39,557 nt of DNA. Source: Megasphaera cerevisiae DSM 20462 (GTDB lineage: Bacteria > Bacillota > Negativicutes > Veillonellales > Megasphaeraceae). The notes beneath the pieces are model-generated. The model was not told the origin of the DNA, ran no database searches, and saw only the letters and a program-made list of their open reading frames with translations. Each line of letters opens with the position of its first letter. Positions within the stretch are counted from its first letter, which is position 1. The stretch lies in contig NZ_LEKT01000025.1 in assembly GCF_001045675.1 (NCBI RefSeq), positions 1-39,557 of the forward strand, written 5' to 3'. Positions 1-8,610 of this stretch are shown in pieces. A program made the position numbers and the translations under genes.

Positions 1-13
1 GTATTTTAATCAT

Positions 14-43
14 AAAAAAAGATACTCTCTAATAAGAGTATCT
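14..43 (-). terminator. Rho-independent terminator of the molybdenum operon
   Basis: A perfect 9-bp inverted repeat (AGATACTCT at 20-28, AGAGTATCT at 35-43) with a 6-nt loop. Read on the minus strand it is followed by a run of T (complement of 14-20). It lies 18 bases past the stop of the last operon gene (mocA-like). Confidence 0.85.
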
Positions 44-60
44 CCTTCATATTTTAATAA

Positions 61-663
61 TTACAGCATTTTCAGTGCCTGTTTCAGATCTTCTCGGGTA
101 TCAATATCCTGCAATTCCTCTGCCGCTGCCGAAAAATACCACACTTCTTCGCTATGATCCCGCAAAATCTGCCGTCCCCCCGTATCTCCCTGCAGCGCCA
201 GCAGCTTCGGGCGATATCGGGCCAGAAATATGGCCGGATTGCCTTTACGCGGACCGCAGGCCATACAACCCAGAGAACGTCCGGACCGGATAAATCCCCG
301 CAAAAAGAAGACGATGGTCTGCCCTTGTATAAAGGGCTGGTCCGCCGCAAAAAACGCATAGGCCCCCGCCGTACCTGCACAGGCCGTTCCCAGACGGACG
401 GAGGCGGCCATTCCTTCCGCTGCCTGACTGTTTTTCTGCACACAGGCGCCTTGCTTCCGGCACCAGTCCAAAATCTCTTCATATGGGCTGACAACCCACA
501 ACCGACAGCACATGTCTTCCTGTCGGTGCAGCAGACGGGCAGCCTCCTGAAGCTGTATAAAGCCGTACTGGTAAAGCGGCCTGCCATTCAGAGCGTACAA
601 TAACTTATTGCTGCCAAACCGCCGTCCCCGGCCAGAGGCCATATATATGAGCGCTATGTCCAT
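61..663 (-). CDS. mocA: Molybdenum cofactor cytidylyltransferase (MocA-like)
   Basis: Predicted to transfer CMP from CTP to Mo-molybdopterin, giving the MCD form used by xanthine dehydrogenase-type enzymes; cytosolic. The 200-residue protein is a single MobA-like NTP-transferase domain. The nucleotide loop near residues 8-20 reads MASGRGRRFGSNK, close to the family pattern GxxxRxGxxK. ADQPF near residue 107 fits the metal-binding motif. GGAG stands seven bases before the ATG. It is the last gene of the minus-strand molybdenum operon, 11 bases after yqeC. That neighbourhood and the distant xdhD favour MocA over MobA, and a mobA-mobB fusion exists elsewhere in the window. MocA (CTP) versus MobA (GTP) specificity is inferred from context, not residues. 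Confidence 0.85.
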   Translation of the reverse strand: MDIALIYMASGRGRRFGSNKLLYALNGRPLYQYGFIQLQEAARLLHRQEDMCCRLWVVSPYEEILDWCRKQGACVQKNSQAAEGMAASVRLGTACAGTAGAYAFFAADQPFIQGQTIVFFLRGFIRSGRSLGCMACGPRKGNPAIFLARYRPKLLALQGDTGGRQILRDHSEEVWYFSAAAEELQDIDTREDLKQALKML

Positions 664-674
664 ACGTTTCTCCT

Positions 675-1439
675 TTATACCTGCGGACGGAAAGAGGTAA
701 CCAGCCCCTGATCCGCGCCGGCTGCCGCCAATATATGCCGTGCCTGATGCCGCAGCTGCGGCGTATCCGCCTGATGCAGCACCGGCACAATTTTCACAAT
801 ACCGGCGGCATATGTTTTCTGCAGTATATCCAGACAGCCAGTCTGCCAGATTCGGGCAAATACCGGCATAGTCACAACTGACTGCGGATCCAGCTTCTGT
901 TCCTGCCAGCGGAAGCAGACATCTTGTACAGGCTGCCCCAAGGCCTGCAGTCCGGCAAAAGCCAAGATGGCATCGGTCTGCGGCGGTATAACCGGTTCGT
1001 GAACTCCCATAATCTTCAGCGGCAGGCGGCGCGAACCGTCGGCTTCGACGAGCACAACCTCCGCCGCCTTACAGGACGCGGTATATACGGCATCTCCAAT
1101 AAAAGAAATTTTCCCGCTGCCGTCGGGAATCCCGGCAACTGCAATCCCCTCCCGCTCTAATTGGTTCAGCACAGCGTCTGTCCGCGCTTCCGTCACACCC
1201 CAACGCACGGGAGCATACATATGCGTGGTCGTAACGATAAGTACTTTTCGGCGCTGCCGCCGCAGCTCTTCTGCCAGCGCATAGATCCACGACGTCTTGC
1301 CTCCTGAACCGGTAAAAGCCAATACCGGCGGCCCGTTCTTTTTGTCTGCCATGCCCGGATATATACGGCACAATCCGTCCCATAGAGAGGGTACCGGATA
1401 AAGACCCTGCCGCGTACAGACAGATACTGTTTTTTTCAT
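675..1439 (-). CDS. yqeC: Selenium cofactor biosynthesis protein YqeC
   Basis: YqeC is one of the marker proteins of selenium-dependent molybdenum hydroxylases, thought to help put a labile selenium ligand on the cofactor; its chemistry is not established. The protein of about 254 residues has a P-loop-like FTGSGGKTS near residue 42, as expected of the family, then a region rich in conserved acidic and glycine residues. I place the start at the ATG overlapping the xdhC stop (ATGA, 1436-1439), which suggests translational coupling. An in-frame ATG at 1451 would add four residues. It sits between xdhC and mocA, which fits a role in maturing xdhD encoded about 15 kb away. Confidence 0.88.
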   Translation of the reverse strand: MKKTVSVCTRQGLYPVPSLWDGLCRIYPGMADKKNGPPVLAFTGSGGKTSWIYALAEELRRQRRKVLIVTTTHMYAPVRWGVTEARTDAVLNQLEREGIAVAGIPDGSGKISFIGDAVYTASCKAAEVVLVEADGSRRLPLKIMGVHEPVIPPQTDAILAFAGLQALGQPVQDVCFRWQEQKLDPQSVVTMPVFARIWQTGCLDILQKTYAAGIVKIVPVLHQADTPQLRHQARHILAAAGADQGLVTSFRPQV

Positions 1440-2506
1440 GATCGCAGCCATTGTCCGCTGCCAGCTTTTTCCCGTTTTTCCCGGCGGGCCCGTACAGCAA
1501 TAAGCTCGGCCGCTATGCTGACAGCAATTTCCTCCGGCGTAGCCGCCGATATGGGCAGGCCGATTGGGGCATAGCAGGCATCAATCTCTGCAGGGGAAAA
1601 ACCATCGGCCAGCAGCTTCTTTTTTACAAAGGCCAGCTTATTGCGACTGCCGATAACACCTAGATAACACGGATGCTGCGGCAGTACCTGCCGCTGAACG
1701 GCATAGTCGCACACATGCCCCCGCGTCATAATGCACACGTAATCATCAGGCGTCACGGAAATTTCGTCCGGCAGCCGCTGCAAATCGACAGTAAAAACAG
1801 CCGCCTGCGGAAAGCGCCGGGAATTAGCAAATTCCTCCCGGTCATCGACAACCGCACAGGCAAATCCCAGCTGTGTCAACAGCGGCACCAAAGCCAGTGC
1901 TACGTGTCCGCCGCCAAATACAAAGACTTGGCCCGGATACGAAAGGGCTTCCCGATACAGCAGCAATCCATGCTGCCGCGTAAGACCCGTACGATCAGAA
2001 AGCAGCCTGCCTGACAGATACTCCCGCAGGGCAAGGCAAGCTGGCACATCACCACAAAAGCAGTTTGTCTCCCCTCCCAGCAGAGCCATGGCCCAGTGCC
2101 GCGTATCTGTAAGATTGAACATCAGCCAATACGCCTGGTGCGTCCGTATCGCTTCTGCAATCTTATAGACGCAATCCGCTGCTCCCGGCATACGGGGCGA
2201 CAGAAACTGACTGAATACCCGAAGTTCTCCGCCGCAGACCGCGCCAATATCGGCGGCTTCGTTAGGATGAAGAATCAGCGTAAACAGCGAGGATGTTTCT
2301 TCCTGTAGATTTTCCCGCCCCCTTTCGCAGGCCTTATATTCCTGAAATCCACCGCCGATAGTACCGACCGTCGTCCCATCCTCCCGCACCAGCTGATGAC
2401 TGCCGGCGGCACGCGGCGTAGAGCCTGTACTGTCTACCACAGTAAGCAGAACTGCCCGGCGGCCCGCCTGCAGTTCCTCCCATAGTCGCATAAACACAGC
2501 TTCCAA
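1436..2506 (-). CDS. xdhC: XdhC/CoxI family molybdenum-enzyme maturation protein
   Basis: XdhC-family proteins bind molybdenum cofactor and help sulfurate it and insert it into xanthine dehydrogenase. The 356-residue protein has both usual parts: an N-terminal XdhC_CoxI domain (GSTPRAAGS near residue 28, AVCGGELRVF near residue 88) and a C-terminal Rossmann domain (VFGGGHVALALVPL near residue 195, GVIGSRNK near 283). The start is unusual. The only well-placed ribosome site (GGAGG, 2516-2520) stands nine bases before a TTG at 2506, while the first ATG (2491) is 24 bases from it. The site overlaps the end of modC, pointing to coupled translation. It differs from YqeB, encoded separately in this window. 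Confidence 0.88.
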   Translation of the reverse strand: MEAVFMRLWEELQAGRRAVLLTVVDSTGSTPRAAGSHQLVREDGTTVGTIGGGFQEYKACERGRENLQEETSSLFTLILHPNEAADIGAVCGGELRVFSQFLSPRMPGAADCVYKIAEAIRTHQAYWLMFNLTDTRHWAMALLGGETNCFCGDVPACLALREYLSGRLLSDRTGLTRQHGLLLYREALSYPGQVFVFGGGHVALALVPLLTQLGFACAVVDDREEFANSRRFPQAAVFTVDLQRLPDEISVTPDDYVCIMTRGHVCDYAVQRQVLPQHPCYLGVIGSRNKLAFVKKKLLADGFSPAEIDACYAPIGLPISAATPEEIAVSIAAELIAVRARREKREKAGSGQWLRS

Positions 2507-2512
2507 TTTTTC

Positions 2513-3571
2513 TCACCTCCGCGGCGTATTTTCATGGAGCAGCAAAATGTCCGCCGGCTTCACGCCGAGTCGAGACGGCATCGCTTCGGGACGGATCATT
2601 TTGGCAAAACGCCACCAGACCGGCACGGTCTCCCGTGGCTGTACCGCATAGCGGAATTTGACAATCCACTCAAAAGGCTGCTCTATTTCTTCTACAATTT
2701 GGACGGGAAAAGCATTTTCTTTTGTCTGTTCGTGAAAACAGTGCGCCCGTACGCCAATGGCACAAACTGCATCGTCCACGGGCTGCCCGGCGTCAAGGAT
2801 AATGTTCCAATCGGGAACATATACCGCGCAAGGACCGGCACGGCGGGCTGCAACTATATTTTTGCAGCCCGTCAGGACCGCCGCCGCAGGGGTCTGCGGA
2901 TCGGCAAAAATACGTTTCTTTTCTCCAATAACCTCCAGATTGCCTTGCGCCAGAATCGCGATGGAGTCACACAGTTGATAGGCTTCATCCCGGCTGTGCG
3001 TTACAATGACCACGTCTTTGCGAAATTGGGCCAGCAGATTGTCCAGCTCGGTCATGACTTGTTCCTTCAGGTAGCTGTCCAGTGCGCTGAACGGTTCATC
3101 TAACAGGAGAATATCCGGTTCGTTGACCAGAATGCGGGCCAACGCCACCCGCTGCTGCTGCCCGCCGGAAAGCTGCGCCGGCTTTTGCCGGTTCAGACCG
3201 GTGAGCCGCATACGTTCCATCATAGTGCCCACAATATCCCGACGCCGTGCAGCGCTGCAGACCCGGCGTACGCCGCAGGCAATGTTGTCTTCTACCGTCA
3301 TATTGGGGAACAGCGCATAATTTTGAAACAGACAGCCTACCCGCCGTTCCTGTACAGGCAGATCGATATTTTTTTCACTGTCAAAAAAGACCCGGCCGTT
3401 GACGGATATACATCCCTGATCCGGCTTTTCTATACCCGTAATACATTGAAGCGTTTTGCTCTTGCCGCTTCCCGACGCGCCCAGAAGACCCAGAATACCG
3501 CCATGTGTTTGAAAGGAAACCTGCAGGCGGAAAGCCCCCAGTTGTTTTTGAATCCGTACATCCATAGACAT
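2513..3571 (-). CDS. modC: Molybdate ABC transporter ATP-binding protein ModC
   Basis: ATPase of the molybdate importer, on the inner face of the membrane with ModB. Visible motifs: Walker A GASGSGKS (residues 31-38), ABC signature LSGGQQQRVALAR (134-146), Walker B ILLLDEP with the D-loop SALD (154-165), and the switch His in VIVTHSRDEA. The region after about residue 235 is a molybdate-binding TOBE/Mop-type tail, giving 352 residues, normal for ModC. The start codon shares one base with the modB stop (TAATG), and GGAGAG precedes it. Sulfate or tungstate specificity cannot be excluded by sequence, but the whole operon concerns molybdenum. Confidence 0.93.
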   Translation of the reverse strand: MSMDVRIQKQLGAFRLQVSFQTHGGILGLLGASGSGKSKTLQCITGIEKPDQGCISVNGRVFFDSEKNIDLPVQERRVGCLFQNYALFPNMTVEDNIACGVRRVCSAARRRDIVGTMMERMRLTGLNRQKPAQLSGGQQQRVALARILVNEPDILLLDEPFSALDSYLKEQVMTELDNLLAQFRKDVVIVTHSRDEAYQLCDSIAILAQGNLEVIGEKKRIFADPQTPAAAVLTGCKNIVAARRAGPCAVYVPDWNIILDAGQPVDDAVCAIGVRAHCFHEQTKENAFPVQIVEEIEQPFEWIVKFRYAVQPRETVPVWWRFAKMIRPEAMPSRLGVKPADILLLHENTPRR

Positions 3572-4239
3572 TATGAGGCTCTCCTTTCACGATTTCGTTT
3601 TTCCAGCATATTAACGGTCAAAAGAACAACGGCACTGATGGCAATGTTGACGAGAACCCAGATAAATGCGCTGTATTCGTCATTGGTGCGCCACAGCTGA
3701 TAGACCGTCGTCGAAATAGTCGCGGTGTTTTTTGGTATATACCCGATGAGCATACTGGTAGCGCCGTATTCTCCCAGCGCTCTGGCAAAGGCCAGAACGG
3801 TCCCGGCAATAATCCCCTGCTTGCAGTAAGGCATGCGTATCCGCCAGAAGATATACATATCCGACAGACCCAAGGTCCGTCCGCTCCATGCCAGCGTTTC
3901 ATCAAAGCTTTCAAAAGCGCCGCGGGCCGTCCGGTACATCAGGGGAAAGGCTACGACAGCTGAGGCAATGACCCCGCCATACCAGGTCATGACGAACTGA
4001 ATGCCCGCCGTTTGGAGAAACATGCCGACGGGATGCCGCAGGCCAAAAATCAGCAGCAGTATCCAGCCGCAGACCGTCGGCGGCAGCACCAGCGGCAGCG
4101 TCAGTACTACATCCAGAATGCCCTTGAGGGCGCGTGGCATTCTGGCTACATAATAAGCCATGCAGATACCGCTGAAAAACACAAGGATGCACGAAATAGC
4201 GGCAATCCGCAAGCTATTCCAAAGGGGATACCAGTCCAT
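3571..4239 (-). CDS. modB: Molybdate ABC transporter permease ModB
   Basis: Integral membrane channel of the molybdate importer. The 222 residues hold about five hydrophobic segments. The cytoplasmic loop that contacts ModC carries the family motif ARALGEYGATSMLIG near residues 148-162. The length is normal. GGAAGG precedes the ATG. It lies 12 bases after modA and touches modC, the standard modABC order. Confidence 0.93.
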   Translation of the reverse strand: MDWYPLWNSLRIAAISCILVFFSGICMAYYVARMPRALKGILDVVLTLPLVLPPTVCGWILLLIFGLRHPVGMFLQTAGIQFVMTWYGGVIASAVVAFPLMYRTARGAFESFDETLAWSGRTLGLSDMYIFWRIRMPYCKQGIIAGTVLAFARALGEYGATSMLIGYIPKNTATISTTVYQLWRTNDEYSAFIWVLVNIAISAVVLLTVNMLEKRNRERRAS

Positions 4240-4251
4240 ATAAAGCCTTCC

Positions 4252-5094
4252 TTACGAAATACGGCTGAAGCCGACGTTTTCAAAAATTTTCATAGCCGGA
4301 TCGCTTTGCAGATATTGTAAAAAAGCCTTGGCAGCTTCCTGATTTTTGCTGCTCTTCAAAACGGCTGCCGGGTAAATGACCTGGCCGCACATATCTTTTG
4401 TTGCCTGATCCACCGGCGTCAATTTAGCACTGTATGCATCAGTCGCATAGATAACGCCGCAGTCTGCACTTCCTTCGAGAACCTGCGTCGTTACTTCTTT
4501 GACGTTGGAGCCGTACGTAATATGTCCTGCCGCAGCGGTTGCCTGTTCATCCAAACCAAAAAACTTCAATATTTTCTGAGTATACTGCCCTACGGGAACG
4601 TCGCTGTTTCCCATGACCAGGCGGATAGACCCGGAGCGCAGCTTGTCTGCCATATCACTGAAGTTTTTGACGTCCTTGGGATTGCCCTCCGGCGTAACTA
4701 ATACAACTTTGTTTTCGAGAAGATCAAGCCGTGTAGCCGGATCAATGAAATCCAAATGTTCCGGATTGACTTTGGCATCCTTGGACACATCCAGCTGATT
4801 CATCTGCTTCTGTGCCGCCGAAATAAACACGTCACATTCGGCGCCATTTTGAATCTGTTTTTTTAAGGTCCCTGACGAATCAAAATTATACGTAATTTCC
4901 ACATCGGGATGTTCCTTTTGATATTGCTGCGCAATTTGATTCATCGTTTCCGTCATGCTGGCGGCAGCAAAGACAGTAAGATGGACCTTGTCTTTGGCTG
5001 CCGGCTTGGCATCTTTGGTTTCAGAGCCGCACCCCAGCATTCCCAGTACCAATACAGAAATCAAAGCAATCCCCGTTACCTTTTTCCAATTCAT
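4252..5094 (-). CDS. modA: Molybdate-binding lipoprotein ModA
   Basis: Substrate-binding component that captures molybdate outside the membrane and hands it to ModB. Residues 1-22 form a lipoprotein signal: two lysines, a hydrophobic core, and the lipobox MLGC with Cys22 as the lipidated residue. The mature protein begins LTVFAAASMTETM, the typical ModA oxyanion-binding start. Downstream segments such as DSSGTLKKQI and VPVGQYTQ match the family's ligand-binding loops. The 280-residue length is normal. AAAGGATG precedes the ATG. A 56-base gap upstream holds a palindrome and AT-rich sequence that could be an internal promoter for modABC. Confidence 0.93.
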   Translation of the reverse strand: MNWKKVTGIALISVLVLGMLGCGSETKDAKPAAKDKVHLTVFAAASMTETMNQIAQQYQKEHPDVEITYNFDSSGTLKKQIQNGAECDVFISAAQKQMNQLDVSKDAKVNPEHLDFIDPATRLDLLENKVVLVTPEGNPKDVKNFSDMADKLRSGSIRLVMGNSDVPVGQYTQKILKFFGLDEQATAAAGHITYGSNVKEVTTQVLEGSADCGVIYATDAYSAKLTPVDQATKDMCGQVIYPAAVLKSSKNQEAAKAFLQYLQSDPAMKIFENVGFSRIS

Positions 5095-5133
5095 ACCACA
5101 TCATCCTTTCGCATACCCTTTTATATAATATAA

Positions 5134-5147
5134 GTGATATCTATCAC
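5134..5147. promoter_or_regulatory. Palindrome upstream of modA, CRP/FNR-like
   Basis: Perfect inverted repeat GTGATA-TC-TATCAC in the gap between the MOSC-mogA gene and modA. Read on the minus strand with its flanks it is TGTGATAGATATCACT, close to the CRP-type pattern TGTGA-N6-TCACA. The AT-rich stretch following it toward modA (5115-5133) could hold a -10 element. The protein that binds is unknown. Confidence 0.4.
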
Positions 5148-5150
5148 ATA

Positions 5151-6089
5151 TCACCGTGCACGGGCGCAATCCCCTACTGCACCGCGAAGCACATCCAGTC
5201 CATGCGGCACTGTATCGAGAAAGACATCCATACATTCCTGACAGGCCTGCGGACTGCCGGGCAGATTGATAATAAGGCTGTGCCCCCGTATCACACTGAC
5301 CGCCCGGGAAAGCATGGCTCTCTTGGTAATCTTCAGAGATGCGGCGCGTATCGCCTCGGCAATCCCCGGCACCTCCCTGTCCGCTGCCGCTTTTGTTGCC
5401 TCGGGAGTCATATCCCGCGGCGAAAATCCCGTGCCGCCGGTCGTCAAAATCAAGTCGATCTGCCGCTGATCTGCCAACCGGCACAGCTGAGCCGTTAATT
5501 TTTCTTTGTCATCAGGCAGAATCAGCGTTTCGACGACTTCATACCCGGCTGCCGTCAGCCGTCGGACGATGACCGGTCCGCTTTGGTCCTCCCGTTCGCC
5601 CCGGCTGCCTCTATCAGACAACGTAATAACCGCGGCCTGATAGAGCCTGCGTCCTTGCCTTTTTTCTATTTCCATCGGGTCTCCAGCCTGTATCGTGCCG
5701 CCGGCCAAAACACGGGCAAATACCCCTTCACGCGGCATAATACAATCTCCTACGGCCTGATAAATTGCGCAGTGATTGTGGCATTCCTTGCCAATCTGCG
5801 TCATTTCCAGCAACACATCGCCGCAGCGCAGCAACGTCCCCACGGGGAGAGATGCAAAATCAAAACCTGCCACTACAAGATTTTCTCCAAAAGCTCCATA
5901 TGGCACGTCTACGCCCTTCTGCCGGAAGGCCTCGATGCGTTCCAGCGCCAAGAGGCTGACCTGCCGGTGCCAATGTCCGGCATGGGCATCCCCATCCACA
6001 CCCCAGTCAGGGACAAAACGGCCTGTCGCTACGGGTGTTTTTTGAATACCCCGGACATGACTGATACAAATTGCTTTTACTGTTCCCAT
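5151..6089 (-). CDS. MOSC domain-MogA (molybdopterin adenylyltransferase) fusion
   Basis: Two fused domains. Residues 1 to about 145 are a MOSC domain, a sulfur-carrier/cofactor-binding fold, with FGENLVV near 69 and a cysteine-rich stretch GKECHNHC near 98-105. Residues from about 153 to 312 are MogA/MoaB, which adenylylates molybdopterin before metal insertion: ITLSDRGSRGEREDQSGP, then TTGGTGFSPRDMTPEAT, then LPGSPQA near the end. Both parts look intact. GGAGG stands five bases before the ATG and overlaps the end of moaA. Fusion of MOSC with MogA is known in anaerobes. The specific substrate of the MOSC part is unknown; delivering sulfur or selenium to the cofactor is only a possibility. 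Confidence 0.9.
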   Translation of the reverse strand: MGTVKAICISHVRGIQKTPVATGRFVPDWGVDGDAHAGHWHRQVSLLALERIEAFRQKGVDVPYGAFGENLVVAGFDFASLPVGTLLRCGDVLLEMTQIGKECHNHCAIYQAVGDCIMPREGVFARVLAGGTIQAGDPMEIEKRQGRRLYQAAVITLSDRGSRGEREDQSGPVIVRRLTAAGYEVVETLILPDDKEKLTAQLCRLADQRQIDLILTTGGTGFSPRDMTPEATKAAADREVPGIAEAIRAASLKITKRAMLSRAVSVIRGHSLIINLPGSPQACQECMDVFLDTVPHGLDVLRGAVGDCARAR

Positions 6090-6090
6090 C

Positions 6091-7059
6091 TTATCCTCCG
6101 ATTTGATTCATGGTTTTCCATTCCGTGATTTTATCACGTTCGTCAAAACAGTGTCCGGCGGGCTTTCTTTCTGCGGCCAGACGAAAGGCCCGAATCAGCC
6201 GTTCTTCTTCATGACCGCCGCTGCGCAGGATTGTTTTGAGATCCATGCCCTCATCATAACACAGGCAGGGCTTCAGAAAACCCGTGCTGGTCAATCGCAT
6301 GCGGTTGCAGGTACTGCAGAATTTATGTGTATTGGCCGCGATGCATCCGATCCGTCCCCGCAGAAATTTACTTTTATAATATACGGCAGGACCCTTGCCG
6401 CGCCGTTCTCCGGATATCCTTAAATCGGGATACACTGATAATAAAAAGGACAACGCTTCCTCCTCCTGCAGCCCTTTTTTCGTCTTTCCGCAGCCAATAG
6501 GCATAAGCTCGATAAAACGCACATCGACGGACATGTCTTGTGCCAGTCTGGACAAGGGTACTATTTGGTGCTTCGTTTCCTGCAGCAAAACAGCATTTAT
6601 CTTAGTCGGAATTCCAGTGGAAACGGCTGCCTGTAAGGCCGTCATTATGCGGTCCCTGCCATCGACACCGGTAAGGGCCTGAAATTGCGCTCTATCCAAG
6701 CTGTCCAGGCTGATATTGATCCCGTCTATACCGGCCCTAATCAATTGAGGCAGCGCTTCCTTCAGAAAAAAACCGTTTGTCGTAACGGTAACACGCCGGA
6801 CGCCGGGCATTTTTTTCAGGCTCCCCATAAAATCAACTGCTCCCTTGCGTACCAATGGTTCACCGCCGGTTATTTTAAAGCAATGGATGCCGGTCTGCAC
6901 GGCGCAACGGCATATGCGGAGAATTTCTTCATACCGCAGAATTTCCTCATGACTGATATCCGGCAGGCGTTCCGGCATACAGTACCCGCATCTCATGTTG
7001 CACCGGTCTGTAATAGAAATACGCAGATAATCAATCGTCCTGCCCCGCGCATCTATCAT
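6091..7059 (-). CDS. moaA: GTP 3',8-cyclase MoaA
   Basis: Radical SAM enzyme for the first step of molybdopterin synthesis, cyclising GTP with MoaC completing the step. The SAM-cluster motif is CNMRCGYC (Cys20, Cys24, Cys27). The second cluster is Cys248, Cys251 and Cys265 in the expected Cx2Cx13C spacing. TGGEP near residue 64 is the radical SAM GGE region. The protein ends in the Gly-Gly tail needed for activity in this family. At 322 residues it is full length. Its ATG overlaps the moaC stop by four bases (ATGA), with GGGAGG before it. Confidence 0.96.
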   Translation of the reverse strand: MIDARGRTIDYLRISITDRCNMRCGYCMPERLPDISHEEILRYEEILRICRCAVQTGIHCFKITGGEPLVRKGAVDFMGSLKKMPGVRRVTVTTNGFFLKEALPQLIRAGIDGINISLDSLDRAQFQALTGVDGRDRIMTALQAAVSTGIPTKINAVLLQETKHQIVPLSRLAQDMSVDVRFIELMPIGCGKTKKGLQEEEALSFLLSVYPDLRISGERRGKGPAVYYKSKFLRGRIGCIAANTHKFCSTCNRMRLTSTGFLKPCLCYDEGMDLKTILRSGGHEEERLIRAFRLAAERKPAGHCFDERDKITEWKTMNQIGG

Positions 7060-7550
7060 AACCGGCCTCCCTGCAGGTCATAGACAAAATAACCGCTTTT
7101 GCCGCCCTGTTTTTCCAGCAGATGGATATCCCGGATCACCATATGCTTATCGACGGCCTTGCACATGTCATATATTGTCAACAGTGTCACTGTCACACCC
7201 GTCAGCGCTTCCATTTCCACTCCGGTTCGGCCGCTGCATTTAACGGTACAGCGGGCTTCAATTTCACATGATTCATCGTGCATACTGTATTCGACGCCGC
7301 ATTTCGTCAGATTTAAAATATGACACAGCGGAATCAGATCGCTGGTTCGCTTGGCACCCATAATCCCGGCAATCTGCGCCGTACCGAGAACATCTCCCTT
7401 TTTCATAACGCCTGCCGCCACAGCAGCATAGCATTCGGTACTCATAGCAATCCTTCCTGCCGCTACAGCAGTGCGGGCCGTTATATCTTTTTCACTGACA
7501 TCGACCATGACGGCGTTGCCCTTTGCATCTATATGCGTAAACGATTTCAT
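7056..7550 (-). CDS. moaC: Cyclic pyranopterin monophosphate synthase MoaC
   Basis: Partner of MoaA: converts 3',8-cyclo-GTP to cyclic pyranopterin monophosphate. The start at 7550 gives MKSFTHIDAKGNAVMVDVS, the usual MoaC beginning, with AGGTGG five bases upstream; an upstream in-frame ATG at 7610 lies inside the preceding gene and is not needed. KRTSDLIPLCHIL near residue 70 and GVEMEALTGVTVTLLTIYDMCKA near 118-140, with KAVDK following, are the family's active-site segments. Length 164 residues, normal. Confidence 0.95.
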   Translation of the reverse strand: MKSFTHIDAKGNAVMVDVSEKDITARTAVAAGRIAMSTECYAAVAAGVMKKGDVLGTAQIAGIMGAKRTSDLIPLCHILNLTKCGVEYSMHDESCEIEARCTVKCSGRTGVEMEALTGVTVTLLTIYDMCKAVDKHMVIRDIHLLEKQGGKSGYFVYDLQGGRL

Positions 7551-7558
7551 ATAGCCAC

Positions 7559-8578
7559 CTACTTTCCGAAACCGCAGTTTGGAAATGTACAGACTGAACA
7601 GTTCAGACACAGTCCGCCTTCTCCCAGTGCAGCCAGTTTTTCTGCCGTAACCGGTACATCTGCCATCAAATACGGCAGAATTAAATCAAAAATAGTTCGT
7701 CTGGCATACATAACGCAGCCCGGCAGCCCCGCCACAGGACGGCCGTCTCCGGTGTAAGCCAGCAGAAACATAGCCCCCGGCAAAACGGGTGCACCATAGG
7801 AGACGGCGGAAGCCCCTGTATTCCTAATCGCCAGCGGCGTCTGGTCATCGGGATCAACGCTCATGCCGCCTGTACAGAAGACCATATCCATCCCCTGGTC
7901 AAACATACTGCGGATGGCATCCGTAATCGCCGCCGGATCATCCGACAAGGTGACATGCCTGGCCGTAACAGCGCCGAACTCGGCCAGCTTGTCCTTGATA
8001 ACCGGCGTAAAGGTATCTGCAATGCGATGATAAAACACTTCACTGCCCGTCGTCACGATGCCGGCCTTCTTTTTCTTGAAAGGAATTACGTCCAGCAGCG
8101 GTTTGGTACCTGCTGTTTTTTTTGCTTTTACCATTGTTTGCCTGTCAATGATCAACGGGATGATCCGCGTACCCGCCAATACATCGCCCGCATGAACAGT
8201 AAAACCGCCGTGACGGGTCGCAATCATCATTTCACCCAGCGAATTGACCGCTTTCAGCCGCTCCGTATCGACTGTCAACAGCCCGTCGCAATCAGCAATA
8301 AGCTCTATTTTCCCTTCTTTAGGACTGCCTCCATGCATATTCGTACCCATACAGATATCGCGTAGAATGACAGCCGCATCGTTTTCATGAAGCATGTTTT
8401 CATTGTTTTCCCAAATGTAGACATGTTCCTTCCCTACGGAGAGCAGTACCGGGATATCTTTGGTTTCAATAATATGCCCTTTACGAAAAACCGGTCCCTT
8501 GGATACGCCGTGAATGATCTGCGTAATATCATGACACAGTACATGCCCTGCGGCATTTTCTGTTTTCATCAATTTCAT
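7559..8578 (-). CDS. MoeA-like molybdopterin-binding protein with C-terminal Cys cluster
   Basis: Contains the MoCF/MoeA-like molybdopterin-binding domain (ITTGSEV-type motif at IVTTGSEVF, then CTGGMSVDPDDQTP and AGLPGCVMY) in the C-terminal half. The N-terminal half does not match the full MoeA architecture, so it is not the main MoeA, which is encoded at 12967-14199. The last 16 residues carry four cysteines in the pattern Cx2Cx2Cx4C (324, 327, 330, 335), which suggests a metal or Fe-S site. I chose the start at 8578 because AGGAGG stands nine bases before it; an upstream start would add eight residues. The gene lies between the ModE-like regulator and moaC. Its function is unknown beyond cofactor handling. 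Confidence 0.8.
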   Translation of the reverse strand: MKLMKTENAAGHVLCHDITQIIHGVSKGPVFRKGHIIETKDIPVLLSVGKEHVYIWENNENMLHENDAAVILRDICMGTNMHGGSPKEGKIELIADCDGLLTVDTERLKAVNSLGEMMIATRHGGFTVHAGDVLAGTRIIPLIIDRQTMVKAKKTAGTKPLLDVIPFKKKKAGIVTTGSEVFYHRIADTFTPVIKDKLAEFGAVTARHVTLSDDPAAITDAIRSMFDQGMDMVFCTGGMSVDPDDQTPLAIRNTGASAVSYGAPVLPGAMFLLAYTGDGRPVAGLPGCVMYARRTIFDLILPYLMADVPVTAEKLAALGEGGLCLNCSVCTFPNCGFGK

Positions 8579-8610
8579 AATTGTATTGCCTCCTGCAAAC
8601 AAGCCTGACG

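Noticed and set aside
154-603. A 149-codon plus-strand reading frame opposite mocA
   Set aside because: It is the shadow of the well-supported mocA-like gene; the product resembles nothing and has no start signal.
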